A DNA stretch of 34,298 bases from JADJWR01 sp964509545 (GTDB lineage Bacteria; Pseudomonadota; Gammaproteobacteria; Burkholderiales; Burkholderiaceae_F), in contig CAZDXQ010000042.1 of assembly GCA_964509545.1 (NCBI GenBank), positions 1 to 34,298 of the forward strand, written 5' to 3'. Below, in pieces: positions 17,167 to 25,110 of the stretch. The notes below the pieces were generated by a model. That model did no database searches, had not been told where the DNA came from, and saw nothing but the letters and a program-made list of their open reading frames with translations. Both the position numbers and the translations under genes were made by a program. The first letter of the stretch is position 1; each line of letters opens with the position of its first letter.

Positions 17167-18381
17167 TCAGGCGAACATCAGCAGGTCCGGCCGCAGCAGC
17201 AGCAGTGCGCCGAGCGCCAGCAGCACCACGCCGCCCAGCAGGTTCGAGGCGCGCGTGTACCGGCTGCTCAGGCCGGTGATCTGAAGCGTCTTCATCGCGG
17301 CGAAGAACACCAGCAGGTCATCGGCCATGAAGACGAGGATGTACAGCGCGATGTAGGCCGCGTACTGCCACGCGGGCAGCCGGTTCAGCGCCAGCACCTG
17401 CGAATACACGGCTGGAATGCCGGCCGAGCACACGGCCTCGACCAGGTTGACGGCGAAGGCAAGCAGCACGATGCCCGCCAGCGCCAGCATGAAGCTTGGC
17501 TCAGCGGCGAGCGCGCGCAGCCGGGCGAAGACCGCGCGCCGCCGCGCCGGCGCCGTGACCTTGCACACCGCTTCCCTGTTGACGAAGTACTCGCGCACGC
17601 ACCAGGCGCCGCCGCCCAGCGCCACCACGCCGATGGCCGCCCGCACCCAGACCACGGCGCTGAGGAACAGCAGCAGGTTCAGCCACGCCGCCATGAACAG
17701 GAAGTACACGAACGCGGACGCGGCGATGAACGCCGATCCCAGCACCCACATCCGCGTGCGGTCGCGCAGGCCGAGCAGCAGGCCGATGAGAAAGACGAGT
17801 GTCCACATCGCGCAGGGATTGAAGCCGTCGAGCGCGGCCAGCAGCACGGTCAGCGCTGGCAGCGAAAGCCGGCCCGCATCGATTTCGCCGAGCAGCGGCA
17901 CGCGGATTCGCCCGGGCAGCGCCCGTGACGGCGCAACTTGCGCCGCGGCGGAAGCCCCGGGCAGCGGCTGCGCCGCGAGCAGGCCCGCAACCGGATCGGC
18001 GCAGCCTCTTGCCCTGCAGTCCTCGATCAGTGCCAGGTAACCGGCGCCGGTGCTCGCATCGTCGTAGTAGCCGACGACATAGCGGCTGCCGATCAGCACC
18101 GTCGGCACGCCGGTGTCGCGGCCGCCAACGGCGGCCATCGCCGCCGCGAACAGTTCCCGGTTCGCTGCGCTGTGCGTCAGTTCCAGCACGTGCAGGCGCA
18201 CGCCGTCGACCGGCTGCGCCTCGCGGCGCAGGAAATCGACGGCCTTCTCGCAGTGCGGGCAGCCCTCGCTGACAAAGGCGTAGACGTCGACTGCGCGCTG
18301 CGCCAGTGCGTCCCGGCCGATCAGCGCCAGGAAGACGAAAAGCCCGATGATGAGGACAGCCTGCGCAGGCGCGCGCCTCAT
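17167..18381 (-). CDS. Thioredoxin/glutaredoxin-like domain fused to CcdA/DsbD-like membrane domain
   Basis: A 404-residue protein. Residues 1-28 form a signal/anchor (MRRAPAQAVLIIGLFVFLAL...ALAQ). Residues 30-135 look like a small thioredoxin fold with a Cys41-Pro-His-Cys44 active site and the cis-proline context GVPTVLIG. After a linker, residues about 175-404 have about six membrane helices with FNPCAMWTLVFLIGLLLGL and VEAVCSAGIPAVYSQ, the paired Cys-containing motifs of the CcdA/DsbD transmembrane electron carrier family. It probably carries reducing equivalents across the inner membrane to a periplasmic partner. Longer starts exist (to 18492) but would put charged sequence before the signal peptide. 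No ribosome site is decisive. Confidence 0.8.
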   Translation of the reverse strand: MRRAPAQAVLIIGLFVFLALIGRDALAQRAVDVYAFVSEGCPHCEKAVDFLRREAQPVDGVRLHVLELTHSAANRELFAAAMAAVGGRDTGVPTVLIGSRYVVGYYDDASTGAGYLALIEDCRARGCADPVAGLLAAQPLPGASAAAQVAPSRALPGRIRVPLLGEIDAGRLSLPALTVLLAALDGFNPCAMWTLVFLIGLLLGLRDRTRMWVLGSAFIAASAFVYFLFMAAWLNLLLFLSAVVWVRAAIGVVALGGGAWCVREYFVNREAVCKVTAPARRRAVFARLRALAAEPSFMLALAGIVLLAFAVNLVEAVCSAGIPAVYSQVLALNRLPAWQYAAYIALYILVFMADDLLVFFAAMKTLQITGLSSRYTRASNLLGGVVLLALGALLLLRPDLLMFA

Positions 18382-18869
18382 CGAATCTGCCCACGCGCGA
18401 GGTGCTTGCGAGCGCTCCTGCAGCATGGCCACCCACTCGAATGCAGCAAGACGTTCGCGCAAGCCGCGCCGAGGCGCGTTGACCGCGGTCAAGAGGGAAA
18501 GGCGGTCGGCGTGACTGCGGCAGCCGAGTGCGTCAGCTCAGGCTCTGCGAAGGGGCGTGTCGACGGCCATCGCCGGGAACCTCGCCGCGCAATGCGGCAC
18601 CGCCGCCGTGGGGCACGGTTTGAGCGGAAGCACTCAGGACCGAGCAACGGCGGATGTCCGCCCGCCGCTCAGGTACCGATGCAGGACCCGGACCGATCGG
18701 GCTGCGACGCGCCAGGTGGATGGCTCGCGCGTGCGCGAAATGGGGCGCAAGGCGCCGTTGCGTTGTGATCGACGCGTGACGTTCGCGAGTCCAATCGGCC
18801 GGATCTGCCAGGGCCGATCGTTGACTGTGACAACAACTGTCCGGCCCGAAGGTTCGCAAACTGCCCAAA
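18382..18869. other. Stretch without a supported gene
   Basis: About 490 bases upstream of the redox gene and downstream of a small ORF. Frames present on both strands lack motifs and look like chance reading frames. It may hold the redox-gene promoter, but I see no clear signal. Confidence 0.5.
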
Positions 18870-19052
18870 TCAGCTGCGGCCGCTGGCGCTCCTTCTGACG
18901 ATCGACGCGACGTGAATTGGCGTCGGCGCGGCTGCTTGTACCGTCTTGTCTGAGGACTTTCGCTGGTTACGCCGGATTCTTTCGAACGTCTTCTTCAGGT
19001 CCGTGTTGTAGCTGGCCGTGTAGCGGAACGATGGGTCGAGGATCGTCTTCAT
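18870..19052 (-). CDS. Small basic protein (60 aa), function unknown
   Basis: Starts MKTILDPSFRYTASYNTDLKK (first part MKTILDPSFRYTASYN), continues with a basic helix KTFERIRRNQRK and ends in a low-complexity tail. GAGG lies 5-8 bases upstream of the ATG. The N-terminal 'LDPSFRY...TDxxKTFxRxRR' pattern reminds me of small hypothetical proteins annotated in other betaproteobacteria, but I cannot confirm a family. Its base composition (about 55% GC) is lower than its surroundings. It stands alone, with no operon partner. Confidence 0.55.
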   Translation of the reverse strand: MKTILDPSFRYTASYNTDLKKTFERIRRNQRKSSDKTVQAAAPTPIHVASIVRRSASGRS

Positions 19053-19174
19053 ATGACCTCGCGCTTTGAGGAGCGCGCCTGCCTGAAGCACTGCCTCAGG
19101 TTAACGCGCGGGTACCGCGTTCGTAGCGCCGCAAGTCATGACAACGGATGAGTGGCGAAGGTGATCGGCCAAGT

Positions 19175-19201
19175 GGCCGAGGCGCATTCGGCGCCTCGGC
19201 C
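19175..19201. terminator. Perfect 11-bp stem-loop
   Basis: GGCCGAGGCGC (19175-19185) pairs perfectly with GCGCCTCGGCC (19191-19201) around ATTCG. It lies downstream of the minus-strand ORF remnant and PEP-CTERM gene and upstream of the 60-aa ORF. A terminator without T-tract is the simplest reading; a dispersed REP-like hairpin is the alternative. Confidence 0.5.
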
Positions 19202-19218
19202 CTGATGTTTGCCAGTGC

Positions 19219-19458
19219 TTACCTGTGATCCAACTCCCTTCTGGTTAGAAGTGATTGGGGTTCGCCAAGGCGCAGCGCCGCGAGGGCCGCGAGACCTTGG
19301 CGCAGATCGCCAAACTGCGAATCCGGCCATGTCCGTTTGAGACCGGTCGAAGAAGCGGACGTAGGGGCGTCGGAACGGGCCTGCTGGAAAGTCGCGACCG
19401 CCGCATCCCACGCCGCCGTTTCCTCAGGTGTGACATCGATCCCGATTGCCTTGCGCAC
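19219..19458 (-). pseudogene. Possible ORF remnant or small gene (79 codons, GTG start)
   Basis: The frame reads MRKAIGIDVTPEETAAWDAA, then VATFQQARSDAPTS and ends LGEPQSLLTRRELDHR. The amphipathic helix-like first half has protein-like composition, but there is no ATG, no ribosome site and no motif I can name. It lies 23 bases after the PEP-CTERM stop on the same strand. It could be a decayed fragment, a small real gene or chance. I do not assign a function. Confidence 0.25.
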
Positions 19459-19481
19459 GTACAGCCTCGAGCGGCGCGTGA

Positions 19482-20141
19482 TTACCGCTTGCGCCGCGTC
19501 AGCGCAAGGCCGACAAGCCCCAGGCCGAGCAGCGCCAGGCTGCCGGGCTCCGGAATCTGCGCCGCGAAGTCGAAACTGGTCGACTTGAAGCCGGCGTGCG
19601 TGATGTCGACCTGCAGCGTCATCGAGAACGGATTGGAAACCCCGACGGTCGTCGAGCCCGCAGCGGAGAAGGCGCCGGTGCCGGTGCCGGAGAACAGCAG
19701 CGTGTCCTTGCCGAATGCCGCGTTGCCGTCGTCGAGCCACGAGGCATACGCGACCGTTCCCTGCGTCGTGCCGCCGATCAGACTTGTCACCGAGATCGGT
19801 CCGCCGCTGCCGTAGGCAAGATCGGTTTCGGTCAGCGAAATTCGCAGCGTGCCGCCGGCGGCGCTCGAGACGCTGACCGAATTCAGGTCGATGCCGAAGA
19901 TCGACGACCAGCCATTGCCGAGGCCGGTGGTCGCGCTCAAGTTCCAGCTTCCGGGCGACCCTGCGTACAGGATGGCGCCAGCGCCCAGCCAGTCTCCGAT
20001 CGCGCCATCGGCCAGCGTCAGGTCGACGCCGGCGGTCGACAGGTCGTCGATCTGCAGGATCAAAGCTGCATTCGCGCCGCTGGAGAACAGTGCCGCGCAG
20101 GAAAGGGCGGCCGTGGCAAGGATTGATTTCAGGGGATGCAT
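19482..20141 (-). CDS. PEP-CTERM sorting-domain protein
   Basis: A 219-residue exported protein. The signal peptide is residues 1-25 (MHPLKSILATAALSCAALFSSGANA). A beta-rich Gly/Ser/Thr body follows. The C-terminus IPEPGSLALLGLGLVGLALTRRKR has the PEP motif (IPEPGSLALLGLG), a hydrophobic helix and a basic tail. Exosortase (XrtA/EpsH) is known to recognise and cleave such tails; these proteins often go to the extracellular matrix with exopolysaccharide. GGAGG precedes the ATG. No exosortase gene is in the window, so it must be encoded elsewhere. The gene has a -24/-12 type promoter upstream. Confidence 0.93.
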   Translation of the reverse strand: MHPLKSILATAALSCAALFSSGANAALILQIDDLSTAGVDLTLADGAIGDWLGAGAILYAGSPGSWNLSATTGLGNGWSSIFGIDLNSVSVSSAAGGTLRISLTETDLAYGSGGPISVTSLIGGTTQGTVAYASWLDDGNAAFGKDTLLFSGTGTGAFSAAGSTTVGVSNPFSMTLQVDITHAGFKSTSFDFAAQIPEPGSLALLGLGLVGLALTRRKR

Positions 20142-20160
20142 ACCGCCTCCGGGTTAGTTG

Positions 20161-20178
20161 ATACCGCTGACACGGTAT
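20161..20178. promoter_or_regulatory. Inverted repeat ATACCG-N6-CGGTAT at the predicted start of the PEP-CTERM transcript
   Basis: A perfect 6-bp inverted repeat between the predicted -12 element and the ATG, overlapping the expected transcription start. It could be an operator or a 5'-end hairpin. Confidence 0.5.
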
Positions 20179-20181
20179 TAA

Positions 20182-20196
20182 GCACAATTTGTGCCA
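20182..20196 (-). promoter_or_regulatory. Sigma-54 (-24/-12) promoter for the PEP-CTERM gene
   Basis: On the minus strand it reads TGGCAC-AAATT-GTGC, with the invariant GG and GC separated exactly as in the consensus TGGCAC-N5-TTGC. It lies 41-55 bases upstream of the ATG. PEP-CTERM genes in floc- or EPS-forming betaproteobacteria (Zoogloea) are known to depend on RpoN with the PrsK-PrsR two-component system, which fits. Confidence 0.7.
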
Positions 20197-20249
20197 ACGA
20201 ATTCTTATTCGTTTAAAAACAAAGTGTTGACTGATTTGATGACAGATTT

Positions 20250-20259
20250 GCGGTACCGC
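20250..20259. promoter_or_regulatory. Palindrome GCGGTACCGC upstream of the -24/-12 promoter
   Basis: A perfect 10-bp palindrome about 80 bases upstream of the predicted transcript start, inside an AT-richer stretch. It shares the TACCG/CGGTA core with the inverted repeat at 20161-20178. The position suits a sigma-54 enhancer-binding activator (PrsR would be the candidate). The role is inferred. Confidence 0.4.
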
Positions 20260-20650
20260 TTTGGAAATTTTGCCGACATCGGGAATGACGCGTACTTATG
20301 ACCGTTCCGCCACGATGGCGCAGCTCGCGGCTCGGAAACGAGCGCAGGCTCGAAACAGCGGGCGCCGGCCGGACTGGGGTGGCTCGTTGGCGTTTGCAGT
20401 AGCGACGCACAGAAGCGTGAGCGCGCTCCAGCGTTGCAACTGGCGCAGCGCCGCGACGGTCGGCCGTTCGGGGGGTGGGGGGTCCTGCCTATTGCAGCGC
20501 GAGGCCGTTCGGTACGGATGACGACGACGTCCGCCCTTCAGATCAGTAAGTTTCCGTCGGCACGGACCGGCCGCTGTGACGTTTTGCAGACCGCGCGAAG
20601 CGCAAGCACACTGCCGGCTGCCGCCTCTATCCGCCGCTGCTCTTGTCTCG
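20260..20650. other. Divergent intergenic region without a supported gene
   Basis: About 390 bases between the PEP-CTERM regulatory sites and the beta-helix gene. Overlapping frames on both strands lack motifs. It should contain the promoter of the beta-helix gene, but no convincing elements are visible. Confidence 0.5.
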
Positions 20651-22165
20651 ATGAATTCCACGCACGTTCCGGCTCGCGTCGGGCCGTCGTCGCTGGCGCG
20701 ACGCCGCCGGCGACTTGTCCTCGCGGCGATCCTGCTCGCGATCGTGTTCGCGCTGCTGGCAGCCGGCTTCATCGCAGCGGTGCGGAAGGTTGGCGTGGCA
20801 CCGCGCCTGTTCGGTCCGTACCTGGAGCGGCGCAGCAGCGGCCACAACGCTCTGGTCGAGCGCGCCGGCGCCGAACTGAATCGCGCGTTGCAATGGCTGG
20901 ACCGCGGCGCGGTAACGGCTCGGCCGGATTACCCGCGCTGGGCCGTGCCCCCTCGTCCTGAGACCTCGGCCGCACCACCGGCCGCCCGCCGCGCCGTGTC
21001 CGTCACGAGCGCGGCTCAGCTACGCGCAGCGCTCGCCGACGCCCGGGCCGGCGATGTGATCACCATCGCGCCTGGTGCATATCGTTTCGACGGCCCATCG
21101 CTCGATATCGACCGCGCCGGCGCCGAGGAGGCGCCGATCGTCGTGCGGGCGGAACGCCCCGGCACGGTGACGCTGCACTTCGCGCTGCTCGAGGGCTTTC
21201 ACGTCCGCGCGCCGCACTGGAGTTTCGAGAACCTGACGATCGTCGGCGCCTGCGGTAGCCATGACGCCTGCGAACACGCCTTTCATGTCGTCGGGCTGGC
21301 GCGTGGCGTCGTGATCCGCAACAACGAGCTGCGCGACTTCAACGCACACATCAAGATCAACGGCGCTGACGGCGCCTATCCCGACGGCGGCCGCATCGAA
21401 GGCAATCGGCTCACGAACAGCGCGCCGCGCGCGACCGGCGCACCGGTAAGTCCGATCGACCTCGTCGCCGCCAGCGACTGGCACATCGACGGCAATTTCA
21501 TCGCCGACTTCGTCAAGGCCGGCGGCGACTTCACCAGCTACGGCGCGTTCGCCAAAGGCGGCGGCAGCGGCAACCGGTTCGTGCGCAACGTCGTGCTGTG
21601 TGAGCACCGGTTGCGTGGTGCGGCCGGCCGCCGCGTCGGCCTGTCGTTCGGCGGCGGCGGCAGCGGCGACCCGAGGTTCTGCCGCTTCGGTCGCTGCGCC
21701 ATCGAACACGAACAGGGGCTGATGCGCGACAACCTGATCGCCTCCTGCTCCGACGACGGCATCTACGTCAACCGCGGTGCGCAGACGGTGATCGCACACA
21801 ACACGCTGCTCGACACGGCCGGGATCAACGTGCGTTTTGCCCAGAGCGCGGCGTTCGTTGACGGCAATTTGCTCGACGGCCCGATCGCGGCGCGCGAAGG
21901 CGCGAGCCTTCGCCTCGGCGACAACGTTGCGACCGTTCTGCCGCTTCTTTATCTCGGTCACGCGGCGGCACGAGGCGTTTTCATCGATGCGCGGCAGCTC
22001 GACCTGCGCTGGCGCGACACGGCGCCACGGCGCTCGCAAATCGCAGCGGCGGCAGGTGCTGGGCCGAACGCCGTCGATCTATGCGGACAGCGGCGCGCGA
22101 ACCCGGCCGCCTATGGCGCGTTCGAAGACTTCACAGTCTGCCTGCACGTGGCCGAGCGACGATGA
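20651..22165 (+). CDS. Membrane-anchored right-handed beta-helix protein (chondroitinase-B-like)
   Basis: A 504-residue protein with a basic N-terminus (LARRRRR) and one membrane segment at residues about 21-43, giving an N-in/C-out anchor. After a linker, SAAQLRAALADARAGDVITIAPGAYRF begins (quoted part: LRAALADARAGDVITIAPG), the usual entry to a PL6/chondroitinase-B-type parallel beta-helix. Repeated coils follow with Asn/Gly turns (VVIRNNELRDF, GGRIEGNRLTNS, WHIDGNFIADF, IAHNTLLDTAG). Such folds occur in polysaccharide lyases and in carbohydrate-binding proteins; I do not see a confident catalytic set. Its position opposite the PEP-CTERM gene fits an extracellular polysaccharide context, by inference only. 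Confidence 0.75.
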   Translation: MNSTHVPARVGPSSLARRRRRLVLAAILLAIVFALLAAGFIAAVRKVGVAPRLFGPYLERRSSGHNALVERAGAELNRALQWLDRGAVTARPDYPRWAVPPRPETSAAPPAARRAVSVTSAAQLRAALADARAGDVITIAPGAYRFDGPSLDIDRAGAEEAPIVVRAERPGTVTLHFALLEGFHVRAPHWSFENLTIVGACGSHDACEHAFHVVGLARGVVIRNNELRDFNAHIKINGADGAYPDGGRIEGNRLTNSAPRATGAPVSPIDLVAASDWHIDGNFIADFVKAGGDFTSYGAFAKGGGSGNRFVRNVVLCEHRLRGAAGRRVGLSFGGGGSGDPRFCRFGRCAIEHEQGLMRDNLIASCSDDGIYVNRGAQTVIAHNTLLDTAGINVRFAQSAAFVDGNLLDGPIAAREGASLRLGDNVATVLPLLYLGHAAARGVFIDARQLDLRWRDTAPRRSQIAAAAGAGPNAVDLCGQRRANPAAYGAFEDFTVCLHVAERR

Positions 22166-22332
22166 CGCTGGCGCATGTGTGGGGCGGAGCCGTTGGCCCG
22201 CTGCCCGAGGCACGAGCGGCTGCGCGATGCCTCGGTGGCGGATGCCACGCGCGAACGGTGGGCATCACGTGCAACCGCTGTGCATCGGCAGCGGCGAGAG
22301 CACGAGGCCGTTCGGCAAGATTCTGGGGAGAC

Positions 22333-22408
22333 TGGTGGGTCGTGAAGGACTTGAACCTTCGACCAACGGATTAAAAGTCCGCTGCTCTACCGACTGAGCT
22401 AACGACCC
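22333..22408 (-). tRNA. tRNA-Lys (anticodon TTT)
   Basis: A 76-base cloverleaf on the minus strand. The acceptor stem GGGTCGT/ACGACCC spans 22402-22408 and 22337-22343, the discriminator is A, and CCA is encoded at 22333-22335. The D arm is TAGCTCAGTCGGTAGAGCA, and the anticodon loop CTTTTAA gives TTT at 22373-22375. The T arm has GTTCAAG. Confidence 0.97.
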
Positions 22409-22502
22409 GCTCGGAACGCGCGGCCGCAGGCGCCGTCCGCGTCGATGAAGAGGGCGAATTATCCCGATCGGCGCAGGGCCAGTCAAACCGACGCAGGGGA
22501 GA

Positions 22503-23624
22503 TCAGGCGCTTCGATCGATGCGCCACTGCTGGTATTTCAGTGCACAGATGGCGCCGCCGATGATCGAGGCCAGCGCGATCAGCGAGCCGAGGGCGAGCG
22601 TCGAGACGCCGCTCAGCCCCTGGCCGATGGTGCAGCCGAGGGCGGTGACGCCACCGAAGCCCATCAGCGCCGCGCCGACAAGGTGATTGGCGGTGTCCTC
22701 GGTGTCGCGGAATCCTTCCCAGCGGAACTCGCCGCTCGCCAGTGCGACGGCGCCCGAGCCGAGCGTGATGCCGAACACCGCCGCGACGCCGAGTGTGAGC
22801 AGGTTGCTGCGGTCGCTGAAGAACATCAGCCAGTCGAGCGTGTGCGCGATCGGCGCGACGAACGAAAGTGATTCCATCCGCCCGGAATGGGTGCCGATGA
22901 ACGCTTCTTCCAGCGTGCGCGGGTGTTCGAGCACGTAGCCGATGTGTCCCGATACATACCAGCCGGCAACGATCACGGCGCCGAGCGCGAACCCCGTGAG
23001 CATGTTCGCGCGGCTGCGGAATTCGCGCCCGGCGAGCGCGAACGCCGCGAGCAGCGCGCCGATCGCCGGTCCGACGGTCAGCTGCAGCGTGGCCAGAGAC
23101 ACGCCGCTGGCGCGCGCCAGCATCGCCGGCAGGTCCTGCCGGCCGCCGAGCGACACGCTCAACGGTTCGAGCAGGTTGATGCGGACGACGCCGAGCGCGC
23201 CGCGCAGGGTGACATACGCCGTCAGGCCCAGCACGATGAACACGACCAGCGACTTCAGGCTGCCAGAACCGACGCGCACCAGCGAGCGGCTGCCGCAGCC
23301 TCCGGCGAGCACCATGCCGAAGCCGAAGACGAGGCCGCCGACGAGATAGGAGGCGAGCAGAAGCTGCGGCGCGGTGTGAAACGACTTGCCCGTGTCGATC
23401 TGGCCGGCACCGGCAAGCAGTTGCGTGCCGGTGATCGCGACGGCGATCGCCAGCAACCACTGCCTCATGCGTGTCCAGTCGCCAAAGTTGACGACATCGG
23501 CCACCGCGCCCATGGTGCAGAAGCCGGCGCGCTGGGCCACCGCGCCGAAGACGAAGGCGAGCGCAAACGTCGACCACAGCACGGTCGAGCGCAGCACGGA
23601 GATTTCGGCTTCGGTGATCGGCAT
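22503..23624 (-). CDS. YeeE/YedE family (TsuA-like) sulfur-compound transporter
   Basis: A 373-residue membrane protein with about nine or more helices. Three conserved Cys/Gly motifs of the YeeE/YedE family are present: QRAGFCTMGAV (Cys36), GMVLAGGCGSRSL (Cys110) and ALGCTIGQGLSG (near residue 330). Structural work on TsuA showed such cysteines line a path for thiosulfate uptake, so thiosulfate or a related sulfur compound is the likely substrate. The TusA-like partner often adjacent (YeeD) is absent here. The start is an ATG at 23624 without an obvious ribosome site. It is followed downstream by tRNA-Lys on the same strand. Confidence 0.87.
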   Translation of the reverse strand: MPITEAEISVLRSTVLWSTFALAFVFGAVAQRAGFCTMGAVADVVNFGDWTRMRQWLLAIAVAITGTQLLAGAGQIDTGKSFHTAPQLLLASYLVGGLVFGFGMVLAGGCGSRSLVRVGSGSLKSLVVFIVLGLTAYVTLRGALGVVRINLLEPLSVSLGGRQDLPAMLARASGVSLATLQLTVGPAIGALLAAFALAGREFRSRANMLTGFALGAVIVAGWYVSGHIGYVLEHPRTLEEAFIGTHSGRMESLSFVAPIAHTLDWLMFFSDRSNLLTLGVAAVFGITLGSGAVALASGEFRWEGFRDTEDTANHLVGAALMGFGGVTALGCTIGQGLSGVSTLALGSLIALASIIGGAICALKYQQWRIDRSA

Positions 23625-23727
23625 GCGATGCGCATGCAGCGCGCGGCGCGCGCAAATCGCGCCGCGGCCGGGATGCGATGCTAGCGGAGTGCGGCGCGCG
23701 GCGCGGCCGACCCTGGGTCGACCGGCG

Positions 23728-24510
23728 CTACTTGCGGCCGAGCACCTTGAGCCGCTCTTCGGCGAGCTTCGAGGCCTCGGTGTTCGGATAGTCGGCGAGG
23801 ATTTTTTGCAGCGCCGCCCGTGCGCGGGTCGTGTCCTTCAGTTCGACCTGGCTGGCGGCGATGTTCAGCAGCGCATCGGGTGCGCGTGGCGAATCGGCAT
23901 GCCGCTCGACGACCACCTGCTGCGCGGCGATCGCCGCCTTGTAGTCCTTCAGCCCATAGAAGGAATTGCCCAGCCAGTAGTGCGCCGAGGCGGCGTAGGC
24001 CGACTTCGGCCAGCGGGCGAGAAACGCCTGCAGGCTGCTCGCCGCGCCGCGGAAGTCGCCGGCGCGAAACTGCGTCAGCGCCGCGTCGTAGGCCGCCTGT
24101 TCCGAACGCTCGACGGTGACCTGCCTGCCGTCGACCGTGGTCGCCACCGGCTCCATCGTCTTGACGCGTGCATCGAGGTCGGCATACAGGTCGCGGTTGC
24201 GCTTTTGCAGCGTGGCGACCTCGTTGGTCAGCGTCTCGACCTGGCCGCGCAGCGTCGCGATTTCGCGCCGTTGCGCATCGATGGTGTTGGCGAACTCGAG
24301 CTGGGCGCGGTTGGCCGCTTCGAGACGCTCGATGCGGGCGGCGAGCTCCGCATCCTTGTCGCGCAGCTGGCGCTCCTGCTCGGCGATGCGGGCCCGCAGT
24401 TCGAGGATCGCCTTGCGTGCCTCGTCGTCGCCGAAAAGCGCGTGCGCAGGAGAGCTGAACGCCGCGCAGGCAAGCGCGGCGACGCAAAGGCGACGCGCGG
24501 CGGCACGCAT
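23728..24510 (-). CDS. cpoB: Cell division coordinator CpoB (YbgF)
   Basis: A 260-residue periplasmic protein. The signal peptide covers residues 1 to about 24 (MRAAARRLCVAALACAAF...AHA). Then comes a trimerising coiled coil (about 28-105), then tetratricopeptide repeats (about 135-258: AAYDAALTQFRAGDFRGAAS, SAHYWLGNSFYGLKDYKAA, DALLNIAASQVELKDTTRA). In E. coli CpoB coordinates PBP1B with the Tol machine during septation. It is the last gene of the tol-pal operon, 34 bases after pal. ATG 24510 is chosen because it starts the signal peptide; an in-frame GTG at 24534 is possible. Confidence 0.92.
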   Translation of the reverse strand: MRAAARRLCVAALACAAFSSPAHALFGDDEARKAILELRARIAEQERQLRDKDAELAARIERLEAANRAQLEFANTIDAQRREIATLRGQVETLTNEVATLQKRNRDLYADLDARVKTMEPVATTVDGRQVTVERSEQAAYDAALTQFRAGDFRGAASSLQAFLARWPKSAYAASAHYWLGNSFYGLKDYKAAIAAQQVVVERHADSPRAPDALLNIAASQVELKDTTRARAALQKILADYPNTEASKLAEERLKVLGRK

Positions 24511-24544
24511 CGTTCCGAAACGATCGGCGCTCACCCGTTGCGGC

Positions 24545-25096
24545 TCACTTGTAGTTGAGGTCGGCGCGACGGTTCTCCGCCCATGCCGCCTCGTCGTGGC
24601 CACTGGCGCGCGGCTTTTCCTCGCCGAAGCTGATCGTCTCCATCTGCGTCTCGGCCACGCCGAGCAGGCGCAGCCGGCTCTTGACCGCTTCGGCGCGTTT
24701 CTGCCCGAGGGCGAGGTTGTACTCGCGGCTGCCGCGCTCGTCGGCGTTGCCTTCGATCATCACGCGCCGCGACGGATTGCCGACGAGATACTTGCCATGC
24801 GCCTCGACGGTGCCCTGGAAGTCGGGCTTGACCACGAAGCTGTCGAAGTCGAAGTAGATGCTGCGCTTGGCCAGCGGGCTCGACGGATCGTTGAGCGGAT
24901 CGATGGCTTTGGGCGTCGTGTCGACACGGGCCACCGCGCGCGGGTCGGCCTGGGTCCCGGGCTTGGCTGGCGCGGTCGCGCTCTTGTCGGTGACCGGCGC
25001 GGTGGTCGTCTCCTCCAGCGGCGTGCTGGCGCAGGCGGCCAGCAGCAGCGCTGCAGCAGCGCATGTCGCAATCTTGATCAAGCGATTCGAGGTCAT
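24545..25096 (-). CDS. pal: Peptidoglycan-associated lipoprotein Pal
   Basis: An outer-membrane lipoprotein (183 aa). The lipobox LLAAC places the acylated cysteine at residue 22. A Thr/Ala/Pro linker follows, then the OmpA-like peptidoglycan-binding domain (about 75-183) with IYFDFDSFVV, EGNADERGSREYNLALGQKR (the NADERG-x3-YN-x3-G-x-KRA ligand loop) and a terminal RRADLNYK. It ties the outer membrane to peptidoglycan and is mobilised by TolB/TolQRA at division sites. AAGGAGGAAG precedes the ATG, and it starts 14 bases after tolB ends. Confidence 0.96.
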   Translation of the reverse strand: MTSNRLIKIATCAAAALLLAACASTPLEETTTAPVTDKSATAPAKPGTQADPRAVARVDTTPKAIDPLNDPSSPLAKRSIYFDFDSFVVKPDFQGTVEAHGKYLVGNPSRRVMIEGNADERGSREYNLALGQKRAEAVKSRLRLLGVAETQMETISFGEEKPRASGHDEAAWAENRRADLNYK

Positions 25097-25110
25097 GACT
25101 TCCTCCTTGG

